This document shows positions 7,018 to 16,175 of a stretch of 42,839 bases of DNA, piece by piece. This stretch comes from a virus: the IMG/VR virus record IMGVR_UViG_3300012920_000083, positions 1 through 42,839 of that record, one strand, 5' to 3'. A program made the position numbers and the translations under genes. Positions within the stretch are counted from its first letter, which is position 1. Each line of letters begins with the position of its first letter. The notes beneath the pieces were generated by a model. It was not told the origin of the DNA and made no database searches. It was given only the letters and a program-made list of their open reading frames with translations.

Positions 7018-7665
7018 TTACAGTTTCGACAAGAAATTGTTAAATGCATTTAACTTTGCTTCTTGTAAAGAATTAAGTTTTGCTTTAGCAATATCTTGCT
7101 TATATCTTTCGATATTCACTTCTTTGATGATGCCATTATCCCACACCCATTCTGCACCTTCCATAATGCCGTTTACAAAAGCATCTGGAGCAGACGGATC
7201 TGCAACAATGTCGGCGGCGGTTGCAAGATAGAAATCACCTTGCACTTCTTGGGCACCGTTACGTCCCTGTTTCAGAGACCCCATACCTCTAGAAGATACC
7301 CCCAATGTAGCGCCTTCATCCATCAAATTCTTAACAATCTTACCATATGGAGTATCCATAATCTTTGCTTTGCCCATGACATTAGAACCATCCATTTTAA
7401 GTTCTGTAATCATGTGCGATACTCTTTCAAGATTGATTGTCGGACCATCAGGATGACCCAACTCACCAAACGCACGTTTGCGGTCGATATTATCTTTTGT
7501 ATATCTCTTGACTTCTTTTTGCATAACGTCAGATGGATATACTCGACCGTTTCTATTCTTGAGGTCGGACTGCATGAATACGCCCTCAATGAAATAATTT
7601 GACTTGCCATTCTTTTCTTCTACGAGAAAGTTGGCATCTTGAATTTCTTCTCTAATAAGTTTCAT
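7018..7665 (-). CDS. 21: Prohead maturation protease gp21
   Basis: The 215-residue serine protease is about the length of T4 gp21 (212). It cleaves capsid, scaffold and internal proteins after L/I-x-E. The N terminus contains FIEGVFMQSDLKNRNGRVYP, typical of the family. The likely catalytic His is His71 in GELGHPDGP, and the nucleophile is in LGVSSRGMGS (Ser124 or Ser125). A site LQE202 before A near the C terminus could be used for self-cleavage. It lies three bases after the 118-residue gene and ahead of gp22. Confidence 0.95.
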   Translation of the reverse strand: MKLIREEIQDANFLVEEKNGKSNYFIEGVFMQSDLKNRNGRVYPSDVMQKEVKRYTKDNIDRKRAFGELGHPDGPTINLERVSHMITELKMDGSNVMGKAKIMDTPYGKIVKNLMDEGATLGVSSRGMGSLKQGRNGAQEVQGDFYLATAADIVADPSAPDAFVNGIMEGAEWVWDNGIIKEVNIERYKQDIAKAKLNSLQEAKLNAFNNFLSKL

Positions 7666-7667
7666 GA

Positions 7668-8024
7668 TTAGATACCTGCATAACCTGTTAATTTTTTAAG
7701 TACTAGAACTGCAGTTCCGCCTGTTGTAATAGTTACTTTGATATCTTCGTCACTATCTGTGACTTCTAGTGCAGGTAGAATCCAATGACCAGAGGTTTCG
7801 ACCGCCCCACTATCAAATTTTACTGTACCAGTTGTAGCACTTTCAATTACTACATCTCCTGACCAGTAGATTTCTTTGATACCTACAGTAGGTGATGAAG
7901 CAGTTTGACCGGACACCCGAAAATTTGCACCATCAATATCAATTGTGGTATTTCCAGCACCGCCAGTCACACTGACTACGTTTGTCGTTTTGGTGACTTT
8001 TAGAAATTGTTGACCTATTGCCAT
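7668..8024 (-). CDS. Small beta-rich head-module protein, paralogue of 16176-16547
   Basis: The 118-residue protein has no recognised name. It is Thr/Val/Gly-rich and lacks hydrophobic membrane segments, as expected of a small beta-sandwich virion protein. The end, DEDIKVTITTGGTAVLVLKK followed by LTGY, aligns with DKDLRVFIEDGTVTITLKK plus VSGF of the 123-residue protein between gp15 and gp16, indicating common ancestry. It has its own consensus late promoter and precedes gp21 by two bases. A decoration or neck-associated role is a guess. Confidence 0.75.
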   Translation of the reverse strand: MAIGQQFLKVTKTTNVVSVTGGAGNTTIDIDGANFRVSGQTASSPTVGIKEIYWSGDVVIESATTGTVKFDSGAVETSGHWILPALEVTDSDEDIKVTITTGGTAVLVLKKLTGYAGI

Positions 8025-8049
8025 TGCTTATACCCTTTTTATTTACTAA

Positions 8050-8057
8050 TATTTATA
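8050..8057 (-). promoter_or_regulatory. Late promoter TATAAATA for the 118-residue gene and gp21
   Basis: A perfect late element lies 25 bases before ATG 8024, in the 53-base gap after the 490-residue gene. The leader carries AAGGG as ribosome site. Confidence 0.8.
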
Positions 8058-8077
8058 AAAGTTTTACTTTTGTCTAC

Positions 8078-9550
8078 TCACTTACTTTTCATAAAATCTT
8101 TGAAGTTCATCGATGCTTTTAATACAGGATTGAAAGGTCGATTAATCTCCATATCTCCAACTTTTTGTGACATAGGTTTTTTCAACTTATGCACAACACC
8201 TTTATTTCTTCTTGCCATATCTTTTGCATCAGCGGCCGCTTTTGAACCACCTGCAAATCCTATAATCTTACCTTTAGCATCTACTGCGACATGTGTATAC
8301 TTGATTGCTTCATCAAGTTCATTCTCTTCTGCCTCAGTTAAGTGATAACCTTTACCTTGGCAATGGTCACAACCTTCGCCTTTACACTGAGGACACTCTA
8401 CTTTCTTTCCTACTTCTTCAGGAACTACTCTTAATGCTCCAGACACATACGCTGGATGATTTTTCAATGCTCTCTGAGCATCTTTCTCATCATTTTGGTC
8501 AACATAAACCATCACTTTCTTTTTTGCACTGTTAGCGTCTACACGGAACTTAATACGTCCCATCTTTTTTGTAATCTCTTTACCAATGCCGTCACCCATC
8601 ATTCTATCAAAGACTTTTTGTTTCTTAGGGTCTTTGAAGTTTCCATCTTTATCAAATAGTTTTGCGAGATGTGGTGGAAGTGCTTCAGTGAGAGAATACT
8701 CTTCAATCATCTCTGCGATATACTCTAATTCATCATTAGACAAAATCTCTTCGCCCATGTTCAACAGACTTGCAACTTGTCTGCCCGGAATATAATCTGG
8801 TAGAATTTTTTCTAGTGATTTCTTAGGGTCTTTAGATTTTTGTGCATCTGCTTTGAACTTCTTTGCAAAAGGTTTCAGAGTTCTATCTTTATTCATAGCA
8901 GTTACGATATCATCAATGTACATACCAATCTGCTTCATCTTACCTTCTTTGATGCTTTCATCAAAGTATTCGTTCTCTTTCAACTTCTGTACTGCTTTAT
9001 CAAAATCTCTTTTTGATTTAGCGAGTACTGTTTGTAGTTGTAACTTTGCGGCGGGTTTTAGTTTGTCATAGATAGCAAGCATCTTCTCTGCATCTTTAGG
9101 ATTGATTTTTGCTTTCTTACCATCAGCAAACTCAATAGGTTTCATACCTCTGAGCGATACTGCTTTTCTCAATTGCATCATAATATTTTTATCTGCCGCT
9201 TTTCTATCGTCATCAGTAGCAAAGTCATCAATGTCAGCGGCGTCTTTACCTCTTCTACGACCCATTGCTCTCATTGCATCACGCTTCGCACGATTTTCTT
9301 GCAACTCTTCACCCACAAGTTTCAAGTAATCTTTTACGACTTTTTGAGCATCTTTCTCGTTACGATAAGAACCAGCGTATTTTTCTCCGTCAAAGTATAC
9401 AAAGAACTTACCACCTTTTGTAGAGATAGTAACTTCTATATTTTTTCTTCGACCGACTTTATCGGTCTTGACAATTTTCTCTCCACTGTCTACTTTGACT
9501 TTTTCAGCGAGATTTAATGTCTGTGATATTTGGGTGAATGTGACTGACAT
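8078..9550 (-). CDS. Unusual 490-residue prohead-region protein with DnaJ-like zinc motif
   Basis: No family name is recognised. It is lysine-rich. Residues 47-80 and 332-378 look like related small alpha/beta units (KFFVYFDGEKYAGSYRNEKD; KKKVMVYVDQNDEKDAQRAL). Residues 386-400 contain CPQCKGEGCDHCQGKG, two CxxC knuckles resembling half of a DnaJ zinc-finger domain (Cys386, 389, 394, 397). Candidate gp21 cleavage sites are LTE289-A, LTE406-A and LDE414-A. The C terminus is FKDFMKSK. Between portal/core genes and protease gp21 it occupies the place where T4-like phages encode prohead core or internal proteins, so a packaged and processed head protein is plausible but unproven. Confidence 0.75.
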   Translation of the reverse strand: MSVTFTQISQTLNLAEKVKVDSGEKIVKTDKVGRRKNIEVTISTKGGKFFVYFDGEKYAGSYRNEKDAQKVVKDYLKLVGEELQENRAKRDAMRAMGRRRGKDAADIDDFATDDDRKAADKNIMMQLRKAVSLRGMKPIEFADGKKAKINPKDAEKMLAIYDKLKPAAKLQLQTVLAKSKRDFDKAVQKLKENEYFDESIKEGKMKQIGMYIDDIVTAMNKDRTLKPFAKKFKADAQKSKDPKKSLEKILPDYIPGRQVASLLNMGEEILSNDELEYIAEMIEEYSLTEALPPHLAKLFDKDGNFKDPKKQKVFDRMMGDGIGKEITKKMGRIKFRVDANSAKKKVMVYVDQNDEKDAQRALKNHPAYVSGALRVVPEEVGKKVECPQCKGEGCDHCQGKGYHLTEAEENELDEAIKYTHVAVDAKGKIIGFAGGSKAAADAKDMARRNKGVVHKLKKPMSQKVGDMEINRPFNPVLKASMNFKDFMKSK

Positions 9551-9557
9551 TTTTTTT

Positions 9558-9740
9558 CTACTGCTCCGCTTTTTCTATTTCTAGTTCACCTTTATCATTA
9601 AATAGAGTTTTTGATAGACGCTCTTTTGCTTGTGCAAGTGCATCTGCTACTTTGTCATTCATTACTGACTGAAACTTATTTTCAGCATCTACAAAGTTTT
9701 TATCGTTAATATCTTTAATCATTGCGTTAATTTTTTTCAT
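9558..9740 (-). CDS. Small prohead core protein (gp67/gp68 position)
   Basis: The 60-residue helical, charged protein contains AENKFQSVMNDKVADALAQA, a pattern seen in small prohead-core proteins encoded directly after the portal gene in T4-like phages. T4 has gp67 (80) and gp68 (141) here. The start overlaps the gp20 stop by one base (TAATG), suggesting coupled translation. The role as core component is inferred from position and composition, as no catalytic motif is present. Confidence 0.7.
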   Translation of the reverse strand: MKKINAMIKDINDKNFVDAENKFQSVMNDKVADALAQAKERLSKTLFNDKGELEIEKAEQ

Positions 9741-11251
9741 TAGAATCCACCTTCGTCATCTTCTTGTTCAGGCGCCGCTTCCGCTTCTGCCTCTATTTCA
9801 CTATTTAGTGCTTCAATTTCATCGTCAGTTTGCTTCAGAATATTTTTACGAATCCATAACTGACTGTAGTATTGACCAGCATACTCTGCCGCATCTCTTA
9901 CAAGTGCAAGACGCTCTCTAAGTATTTCTTGGTCTTTCAGTTCTGAGAACTGATTATCTTTTACATAATCATAACGAATATCTTCTTTCATCAGTTCCCA
10001 GTCTTCTTCAGTTATTACGCCTTTCAGCAATAACTGTGTACGCAACAAGTCTTGAAATAATTCATTAAACTTTTTACGCAAACGACCTACGAACTTCGTA
10101 AATTTCAATTCATCACGATTAATCTCTGTTGCTCGACCTAACTGAAAACCACTTTCAGGTTGCATACGAGATTGTGGCACATTAAGTGCTAAGAACATCT
10201 TCTTCTTAAAGTACTCAATATCTTCTATCTCACCAAGGTTCTGACCACCACCTAATGTAGTAATCTCTGTACCTCTGCCGCCTTCTCTTCTTGGCATCCA
10301 AAAGTCTTCTAGCATGTTCATGAACTTACGGTCGTCTTTAACTTCACCAGTATCACCATCATATACTAACTTATTCTTAAAGTTATTCATGATATCTTTT
10401 AGATACTGTTCTGCTTTCAACTTAGGTAAGTTACCAACATCTACATAAAAAACTCTACGCTCAGGTGCCCTTGCAATACGATAGATGACTAGTGCATCTT
10501 CCATCATACGCAACTGATTAACAGGTTTAATTGCTTTATGCAAATAACCTACAACCATATTATTGTTCAAATCAGTTTGCCCGGATGGTACATAGCAAAC
10601 ACTGTCTTTAGTCAGTGCTACTGCAGATGCAGATTTCATCTGCGAGATATTACCCATGACTTGACCTTCAGTATACAGGAAGTATTCTTTTATTCTTTTA
10701 ATACCACCGATACCTTTAGATATCTCTTGCTGTTCATCCTTCTGAACTTCACGAACAAATTTTATTGAGCGTGGGTCAATAATTCTTAATTTTTGTATAC
10801 CGTCTTTTTGATTTTTAGTATCTACAACTTTATGAAAGTATAGACGACCATCGATATACCAACGCTTAAAGAGTTCATGAGAACGCTTATTAAAGTCAAG
10901 CATTCTTAGAACTTCCTTAAACTCTTCATTTATTTTCTTCTTGATTGAACTTGAAACCTGAACATCATCTAGAGTTATAGATACTTGTCTATCATCGTCA
11001 GACACGATTGCTTCATTGATGATATCATCAATTGCCGCTTCGCATTCTGGATGCATAGAAATTTCACGATACTTCTTAATTAAGTCGTATTCGCTTTTTG
11101 CTTTATAATCTTGATTGACGTAAGTACCAAATGCGCCACCAGAGACGGTAGCGACACCATCATCTGGTGAAGGAAGAATTATATCCTGCTTGCTTAAATT
11201 CTTCTCTTCTCCAGCACGACTGATTTCAAATCCGAAAAGTTTTACTGCCAT
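9740..11251 (-). CDS. 20: Portal protein gp20
   Basis: The 503-residue protein (T4 gp20 is 524) forms the dodecameric portal through which DNA is packaged and ejected. Family segments include LIKKYREISMHPECEAAIDD near residue 57, VGYLHKAIKPVNQLRMMEDA (about 234-253), RIARAPERRVFYVDVGNLPK and the conserved DFWMPRREGGRGTEITTLGG. The C terminus is acidic. It has GGAG before the ATG and no late element in the 42-base gap after gp19, so it is probably read from the gp19 promoter. Confidence 0.97.
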   Translation of the reverse strand: MAVKLFGFEISRAGEEKNLSKQDIILPSPDDGVATVSGGAFGTYVNQDYKAKSEYDLIKKYREISMHPECEAAIDDIINEAIVSDDDRQVSITLDDVQVSSSIKKKINEEFKEVLRMLDFNKRSHELFKRWYIDGRLYFHKVVDTKNQKDGIQKLRIIDPRSIKFVREVQKDEQQEISKGIGGIKRIKEYFLYTEGQVMGNISQMKSASAVALTKDSVCYVPSGQTDLNNNMVVGYLHKAIKPVNQLRMMEDALVIYRIARAPERRVFYVDVGNLPKLKAEQYLKDIMNNFKNKLVYDGDTGEVKDDRKFMNMLEDFWMPRREGGRGTEITTLGGGQNLGEIEDIEYFKKKMFLALNVPQSRMQPESGFQLGRATEINRDELKFTKFVGRLRKKFNELFQDLLRTQLLLKGVITEEDWELMKEDIRYDYVKDNQFSELKDQEILRERLALVRDAAEYAGQYYSQLWIRKNILKQTDDEIEALNSEIEAEAEAAPEQEDDEGGF

Positions 11252-11293
11252 ATTTTCTCCACCTAATCATTATACCAAGAACTTCAGAAAGAA

Positions 11294-11863
11294 TTAAGCA
11301 GTTGTATCTGCGGTTACATTACCGCCGAAACGACCACCAACACTTTCAAAGAACTGGTAAGTAAATTCACATGTAAACTCTGCAATTGCATCGTTTGTTC
11401 CAAAGTCTAGAGCAATCTCACCAATGTTGGTTGGATATGCATCTCTGATTATGTATGACTTCAGAACATCATCATTTCTGTCAAGATGGTCAACTCTCAA
11501 GTCAACGAGATATTCTGCAGGAAACACTCTACCTCTGTTTGTGACTACGTTGTTGATACCATTCTGCCAGATTTCTAATGCGTCACGAATTGCAAAAGAA
11601 GTGTCATTATAGACAGTTACGGTCCATGGAGTGAAAGTTCTTTCACCGCCAAAGTTTACTACACGACCCCTATAGTTGACTGGAGTGTTACCGATTGTTG
11701 AACCAGGTAGTGCGGCGCCTCGGCATAGAAACTCACTGTCTCTGCCTGCTACACCTGCCACTGCACCTGAGACATACTCAGGAAACGTCAGTGTACACTT
11801 AAACTGGTTTGCTCTCGCACCCCCACCAATCATACGGGACTTAAAGTCTGAAATTGTTGCCAT
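11294..11863 (-). CDS. 19: Tail tube protein gp19
   Basis: The 189-residue protein (T4 gp19 is 163) is the inner tube subunit. Recognisable stretches are MATISDFKSRMIGGGARANQ, FLCRGAALPGSTIG, GERTFTPWTVTVYNDTSFAI, and the C-terminal DFGTNDAIAEFTCEFTYQFF. It lies between sheath gp18 and portal gp20 in the standard T4 order. A late-type promoter with an AGGAG site precedes it. Confidence 0.96.
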   Translation of the reverse strand: MATISDFKSRMIGGGARANQFKCTLTFPEYVSGAVAGVAGRDSEFLCRGAALPGSTIGNTPVNYRGRVVNFGGERTFTPWTVTVYNDTSFAIRDALEIWQNGINNVVTNRGRVFPAEYLVDLRVDHLDRNDDVLKSYIIRDAYPTNIGEIALDFGTNDAIAEFTCEFTYQFFESVGGRFGGNVTADTTA

Positions 11864-11885
11864 TTGTTATGCTCCTATTTACCTT

Positions 11886-11893
11886 TATTTATC
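11886..11893 (-). promoter_or_regulatory. Late promoter variant GATAAATA for gp19
   Basis: This is a one-base variant of TATAAATA, 22 bases before the gp19 ATG. The predicted start near 11880 gives a leader containing TAGGAG. Confidence 0.65.
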
Positions 11894-11895
11894 CC

Positions 11896-13815
11896 TTATA
11901 CACCAGTCTCTTCGAAACTGATTCCAGTTCTTGTTGCAACGAATGTCAAAGTGATAAAGTTGATTGACCTTGCAGGTTTCACAAAGATATCTGCCCTAAA
12001 TTCATTTGCATCAATTACAGCGGCGGTGTTATTCGTTTCATCACACACAACTTTGAAATCAAAGATACCTCTACGACCTTGAATGTCTCTCAAGAAAGGT
12101 TCTACTAGATTTCTGAAGTTTGCTCTGGTGAATGTGTCGTTAAATTCAAACAACTGAAACTTTGCCGCTGTTGCAATTGCTTTCTCTAGAACAATGAACA
12201 ATCTACGAACATTAATTCTATCGAATGCACTTGGTGCAGTCAGCATAGTTTTATCACCAAAGAGTGTAATTCCTTGTCCAGGGAATGCTACAACTGGGTT
12301 TACTTGACTTCTATAGAGAGTATCTCTATCTGCTTTATTCGGTGAGAACGCTACTTTCACTGCATTCTTAATCTGCCCTCTGTTAAATCCAGCAGGTGAG
12401 AAGAATGGATCAGCAACTAAGTCTGTTCTTACACAACATCCAGCAACGTCAGCATTGAGTGGGACATAACGATATACATCGTTATATCTGTCATACTGAT
12501 ACTTCCAACCACTGTCCATTACTGCAAATGAAGAGTTGATGTTTGCTGAAGCATTTCTAAAGTCTACAATATCTGTAGCGGCAGTTGTCGCCTGTGCGTC
12601 AGCAAGTTCAGGTGACAAGAATACCATACAGTCTTTTCTTACTTCTGCTACGTTATCTACAACATACTTAGCAGTTGCTCCATCTGCAGGACCCATAACA
12701 ATCAGTGAGATATCATATTTCTCATCATTTGCAAATTCTGCATATGCTGTTTGTCTTTCGCCTGCCGTTAAAGCGGAACCATTTGAACCACCTGCTAGTG
12801 ATACATATTGTGGTTTTCTGCCTGTGTGTGAAAATCCGTTACTTAGAAGACCTGTTGATGAGTTACCTACATCTGCATCTAAGTCACCATGATGGTCACC
12901 CCAATAGATATATGTTGAATATTCGTTAATGTGGTCTTTGTAGAAGTTTATGGTACCATCTGCTTTCTTCGCATCTGATGCTACTGAAAGATTTGAAAAC
13001 TTCTCAAGTACTGTGTTTGCTGTACCAGTAATATCGCCATCTTCATCGACAACAATAACGTGAACTTCATCACCTGAACCGCCTCTTGCAGTTGCTTGTG
13101 CAGAAGTTCCTGGTGCTGAATCAAACTCAGCATGATAGAACCATTTTACAGTTACATCAACCGCTACGCCACTTCCATCAACTGCAGAAGTTAGACCAGT
13201 AGTCTTACCTTTTTCTCTGATAGTCAGTGTGTTTGTTGATATTCCTGTTACTTCGTATTCTGTTGCATGATTAGCAAATACAATCAAGTCACCAACAGCA
13301 ATGTTAGTGGCAGCGGCAACTGTAACAGATGTAGCACCTGCAGAGTTATTTGCTGTAGTATTAGTTACTGCTGATTGACTGTATGAGTTTGCATTCATAC
13401 AAAGTGAAATTCTTAACGAATTACCTAATGTACCTGGTGATTTTGCCGCCCAATCGCCAACTCCTGTGGCGACTGCACTAGCACCCAATGTTTCATAGTG
13501 GTCTTCGTTTTTAATTTTGAATCCTGAACCGTCTTGCGCCGCATTCAGAAGTCCTGATTTATCTGCTCTAATTACTTGAAGGTTAGAACCATAAGACAAG
13601 AAGTTTGCCGCAGAGAAGAAATCTTCAAATGTATCAGCATTCGGTTCACCGAAAACGGAAACCAATTCATTTTCTGATGATACATTAGTTACTACGTCAA
13701 CAGGTCCTGTCTGAAAATTACCTGCAAAGGCACCTGGAGAGGTTGCTACTGCTGGCACAACCTGTGTCAAGTCCACTTCACGAACTAGAACGCCTGGTGA
13801 AATTTGAAATGCCAT
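11896..13815 (-). CDS. 18: Contractile tail sheath protein gp18
   Basis: The 639-residue protein (T4 gp18 is 659) forms the contracting sheath. It starts MAFQISPGVLVREVDLTQVV, and contains NFLSYGSNLQVIRA near 71-84 and a typical C-terminal sheath domain (about 500-639) with FIVLEKAIATAAKFQLFEFN, FLRDIQGRRGIFDFKVVCD and NEFRADIFVKPARSINFITL. Residues 155-240 are a Thr/Val-rich insertion (GATSVTVAAATNIAVGDLIV) forming a surface beta domain. A consensus late promoter lies 51 bases upstream, and a GGGAG site precedes the ATG. Confidence 0.97.
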   Translation of the reverse strand: MAFQISPGVLVREVDLTQVVPAVATSPGAFAGNFQTGPVDVVTNVSSENELVSVFGEPNADTFEDFFSAANFLSYGSNLQVIRADKSGLLNAAQDGSGFKIKNEDHYETLGASAVATGVGDWAAKSPGTLGNSLRISLCMNANSYSQSAVTNTTANNSAGATSVTVAAATNIAVGDLIVFANHATEYEVTGISTNTLTIREKGKTTGLTSAVDGSGVAVDVTVKWFYHAEFDSAPGTSAQATARGGSGDEVHVIVVDEDGDITGTANTVLEKFSNLSVASDAKKADGTINFYKDHINEYSTYIYWGDHHGDLDADVGNSSTGLLSNGFSHTGRKPQYVSLAGGSNGSALTAGERQTAYAEFANDEKYDISLIVMGPADGATAKYVVDNVAEVRKDCMVFLSPELADAQATTAATDIVDFRNASANINSSFAVMDSGWKYQYDRYNDVYRYVPLNADVAGCCVRTDLVADPFFSPAGFNRGQIKNAVKVAFSPNKADRDTLYRSQVNPVVAFPGQGITLFGDKTMLTAPSAFDRINVRRLFIVLEKAIATAAKFQLFEFNDTFTRANFRNLVEPFLRDIQGRRGIFDFKVVCDETNNTAAVIDANEFRADIFVKPARSINFITLTFVATRTGISFEETGV

Positions 13816-13866
13816 TTTATTTACTCCCGTATTTTTAATTCAAAGGTCTTAGTCATTTACATTGAA

Positions 13867-13874
13867 TATTTATA
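13867..13874 (-). promoter_or_regulatory. Late promoter TATAAATA for gp18
   Basis: A perfect late element overlaps the end of the gp17-gp18 gap. The predicted start near 13861 gives a 45-base leader. Confidence 0.8.
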
Positions 13875-13877
13875 AGT

Positions 13878-15500
13878 TTACCAACTTCTGTCTTCTACTA
13901 CGACCCATCTGTCACCATCTGCATCAGTGAAGGATTCGACATCGTTTGTATCCCCACTAATAAACCCAAATGGTAATAATTCATCTTCTATTGCTTGCAT
14001 TTTTTCTTTGTAAAGTTTCTCTCGTATGTCATTTTCTGTTAATTCTTTGAAATACGGTTGTCCACTTAACCATGCAAACATCACCAAGCACATTGCTAAA
14101 TCATCATGACTACCTTCTTCTGCTTCATAAGAACCTTTTCTTGCTACAAAAGTAGATAGTTCGTTGATAATATCGAAATCTTGAATTATCAACTTGTTCT
14201 CTTCGATTAGATTTTTTAGATTACTACAACCCAATCTTTTCAGTTGACCTGTAGTTCTAGCACCTAGTGTGGTGCCACCACCAAAACCTCCTCCTAAAAC
14301 TTGTCCTGCTCTACCTTTCCATGTGGTAGACAATAAGTTTTCATATTCTATCTCACTATTTAGAATATCGGCGACTTGTTGACCTATGTCGTTTATCTCA
14401 ACAAGTATGTACGCATCATTATAATGAGATGCCATACGATTAATTATTGTAGGATACATCAAAGGTGATATATCATTAGAGCGATACTTACATACAACTT
14501 TGAAAGGCATCTTTGTAACATCTAATATTACAAATGCGCTGTAGTCGATTCCTACGCCCCTTGAGACATCAACTGTGCAGACATATGTTCTACCTTCTTG
14601 TGCTTTCTCAAATACTGTTACACCTTCTTTATCATATTCAGGATGTTTATATGCCATATTACGCAAAGCATTAGGATTAATAAGTGTATTACTCGACCCT
14701 AAGAACTGACATTCAAACTCTTGTTCCCACTGTTCTTGTGATGTGTTCTTAATAGTTTCTTCTTTGAAACGTATACCTCGTCCTGGTATGTCATTCCATT
14801 CAACTTCTATAGTAGCATAGTTGCTTCTCTTTTCTTCTGCATCTACCCACATTTTATAAAAGTGGTTCATACCGTTAGGTGTTGATACTACCATAACTTT
14901 TGTATTTTTACCAGAAGTGATAGTAGGATATACTGACCTAAAAAAGTCTTCTGCTAGATTAAATGGAACGAATGCAAATTCATCTAGAAAAACTAAGTTA
15001 TAAGAACCACCTCTAACTGCACTAGATGATGTTGATGATGCGATAATTTTACTATCATTCTCCAGTACAATAGAACCTTTGTTCCATTCTTTAATACCTT
15101 GTTGCAACCAAGGTGGCAATGCTTCGTAAGACATATGTATTTTTGCAAGCAAGTCTCTAGCAAGTGCGCCTTTGTTTGCAAGAATAGCACAGTTCACTGT
15201 AGGGTTGAACAATGCATACCATAGAATGTATGAACAAACTGTAGTTGACTTACCTGACTGTCTAGGTATTTTACATATAGAAAACCTGTTCTTGTGAAAC
15301 GTCTTGACCATCTTCTTTTGAAATGGATACATCTCAAATGGCACAAAACCTTCATCAAGATTAATAATCTTAACATACTTTTCGATGAAGTATGATGGGT
15401 CTTTAGAACACTTTACATACTCTTCGATTTGCTCTGCAGTGAACTCTTGCTGAACATTAGTCTTTTTAAGATTAGGGTTTCCTAAATAATTATCACTCAT
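13878..15500 (-). CDS. 17: Large terminase subunit gp17
   Basis: The 540-residue packaging motor (T4 gp17 is 610) has an N-terminal ATPase and a C-terminal nuclease. Visible motifs are Walker A PRQSGKST (79-86), Walker B LVFLDEF (169-175), the coupling motif STPNG (206-210), and the RNase H-like nuclease start TVDVSRGVGIDYSAF, with Asp311 as a metal ligand. A late acidic metal-binding pair is in GSHDDLAMCLVMFAW. No intein or intron is visible. It overlaps the preceding 85-residue gene by eight bases. Confidence 0.97.
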   Translation of the reverse strand: MSDNYLGNPNLKKTNVQQEFTAEQIEEYVKCSKDPSYFIEKYVKIINLDEGFVPFEMYPFQKKMVKTFHKNRFSICKIPRQSGKSTTVCSYILWYALFNPTVNCAILANKGALARDLLAKIHMSYEALPPWLQQGIKEWNKGSIVLENDSKIIASSTSSSAVRGGSYNLVFLDEFAFVPFNLAEDFFRSVYPTITSGKNTKVMVVSTPNGMNHFYKMWVDAEEKRSNYATIEVEWNDIPGRGIRFKEETIKNTSQEQWEQEFECQFLGSSNTLINPNALRNMAYKHPEYDKEGVTVFEKAQEGRTYVCTVDVSRGVGIDYSAFVILDVTKMPFKVVCKYRSNDISPLMYPTIINRMASHYNDAYILVEINDIGQQVADILNSEIEYENLLSTTWKGRAGQVLGGGFGGGTTLGARTTGQLKRLGCSNLKNLIEENKLIIQDFDIINELSTFVARKGSYEAEEGSHDDLAMCLVMFAWLSGQPYFKELTENDIREKLYKEKMQAIEDELLPFGFISGDTNDVESFTDADGDRWVVVEDRSW

Positions 15501-15750
15501 TTACAATTTTCTGTAATACTACTTCAAACTGGTCAATCTTTAATGTACGATTAGGCCAGTAGATGTAATCTTTCTCTGGGTTTGCTTTTAAGTTATTAAG
15601 TAAAGGTGTTACTGCTTCATGTAACTTTTTTACTTTTGCTTGTAGTTTAGTCACTTCTTCTGATGTAGATGATGCAGTCTGTGCTAGTTGTTGTACTGCT
15701 TCTAATTCATTCTCATCAACAGCGGTGAAACCAAAATCGAAATCACTCAT
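15493..15750 (-). CDS. Conserved small coiled-coil protein between gp16 and gp17
   Basis: The 85-residue protein starts MSDFDFGFTAVDENELEAVQ, has a predicted coiled coil around residues 20-55 and ends with NPEKDYIYWPNRTLKIDQF. The WPNR segment recurs in hypothetical proteins at this place in marine T4-like phages. It overlaps both terminase genes by eight bases, so it is translationally tied to packaging. No function is established. Confidence 0.8.
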   Translation of the reverse strand: MSDFDFGFTAVDENELEAVQQLAQTASSTSEEVTKLQAKVKKLHEAVTPLLNNLKANPEKDYIYWPNRTLKIDQFEVVLQKIVNE

Positions 15751-16168
15751 GGTCGATTACCTTTTCTTCTTTCTCACCTTTAATCAACTTTTGCAATTCT
15801 GCAGTTGAACCAACGAACAATGCGTTTGTTACGTTTTGAGGTGCTTTTTCGTCTACTTTATTTAACTCTTTCATATTCTTCTGCAATCTCATCAAATCTT
15901 GAGTTACATCACTAACTGTTTTAATTAATTGACCTGCTACTTCATATGAACGAGGATTCTCTGCTTCTCTTGCTAATTGAAGAATACCTTCGATTGCTGT
16001 ATTACCTTTCTCAATAAGCATATGAAAGTTTTGTCTAGCAATCTCATAGTCTGCATCTGCATCTGCTTTGTTAGGGTCAGGTGCTGGTAGATGTTCAGAT
16101 GGTGTTACTGAAGTAGGCAACTGTTCTGCTATATCAAACACTCGATTTAATTTATCATCTATACCCAT
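15743..16168 (-). CDS. 16: Small terminase subunit gp16
   Basis: The 141-residue protein (T4 gp16 is 164) regulates the packaging motor and recognises concatemeric DNA. The central helical region (about 45-115) contains LIEKGNTAIEGILQLAREAE, NPRSYEVAGQLIKTVSDVTQ and DLMRLQKNM, matching the coiled-coil oligomerisation core of gp16. The ends are charged and probably flexible. It stands in the expected order ahead of gp17. Confidence 0.9.
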   Translation of the reverse strand: MGIDDKLNRVFDIAEQLPTSVTPSEHLPAPDPNKADADADYEIARQNFHMLIEKGNTAIEGILQLAREAENPRSYEVAGQLIKTVSDVTQDLMRLQKNMKELNKVDEKAPQNVTNALFVGSTAELQKLIKGEKEEKVIDHE

Positions 16169-16175
16169 ATCACAC

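Noticed and set aside
6509-7231. Long plus-strand frame of 240 codons, Ser-rich
   Set aside because: It is the antisense of the Asp/Glu/Lys-rich part of gp22 and the end of gp21. Its low-complexity composition is explained by the codons of gp22, and it has no late or early promoter or good ribosome site.
13838-13867. 6-bp inverted repeat ATTCAA/TTGAAT at the gp18 late promoter
   Set aside because: Although its upstream arm also precedes the predicted start, it is short, AT-rich and does not cover the gp18 ribosome site, so it is not counted as a third hairpin switch.
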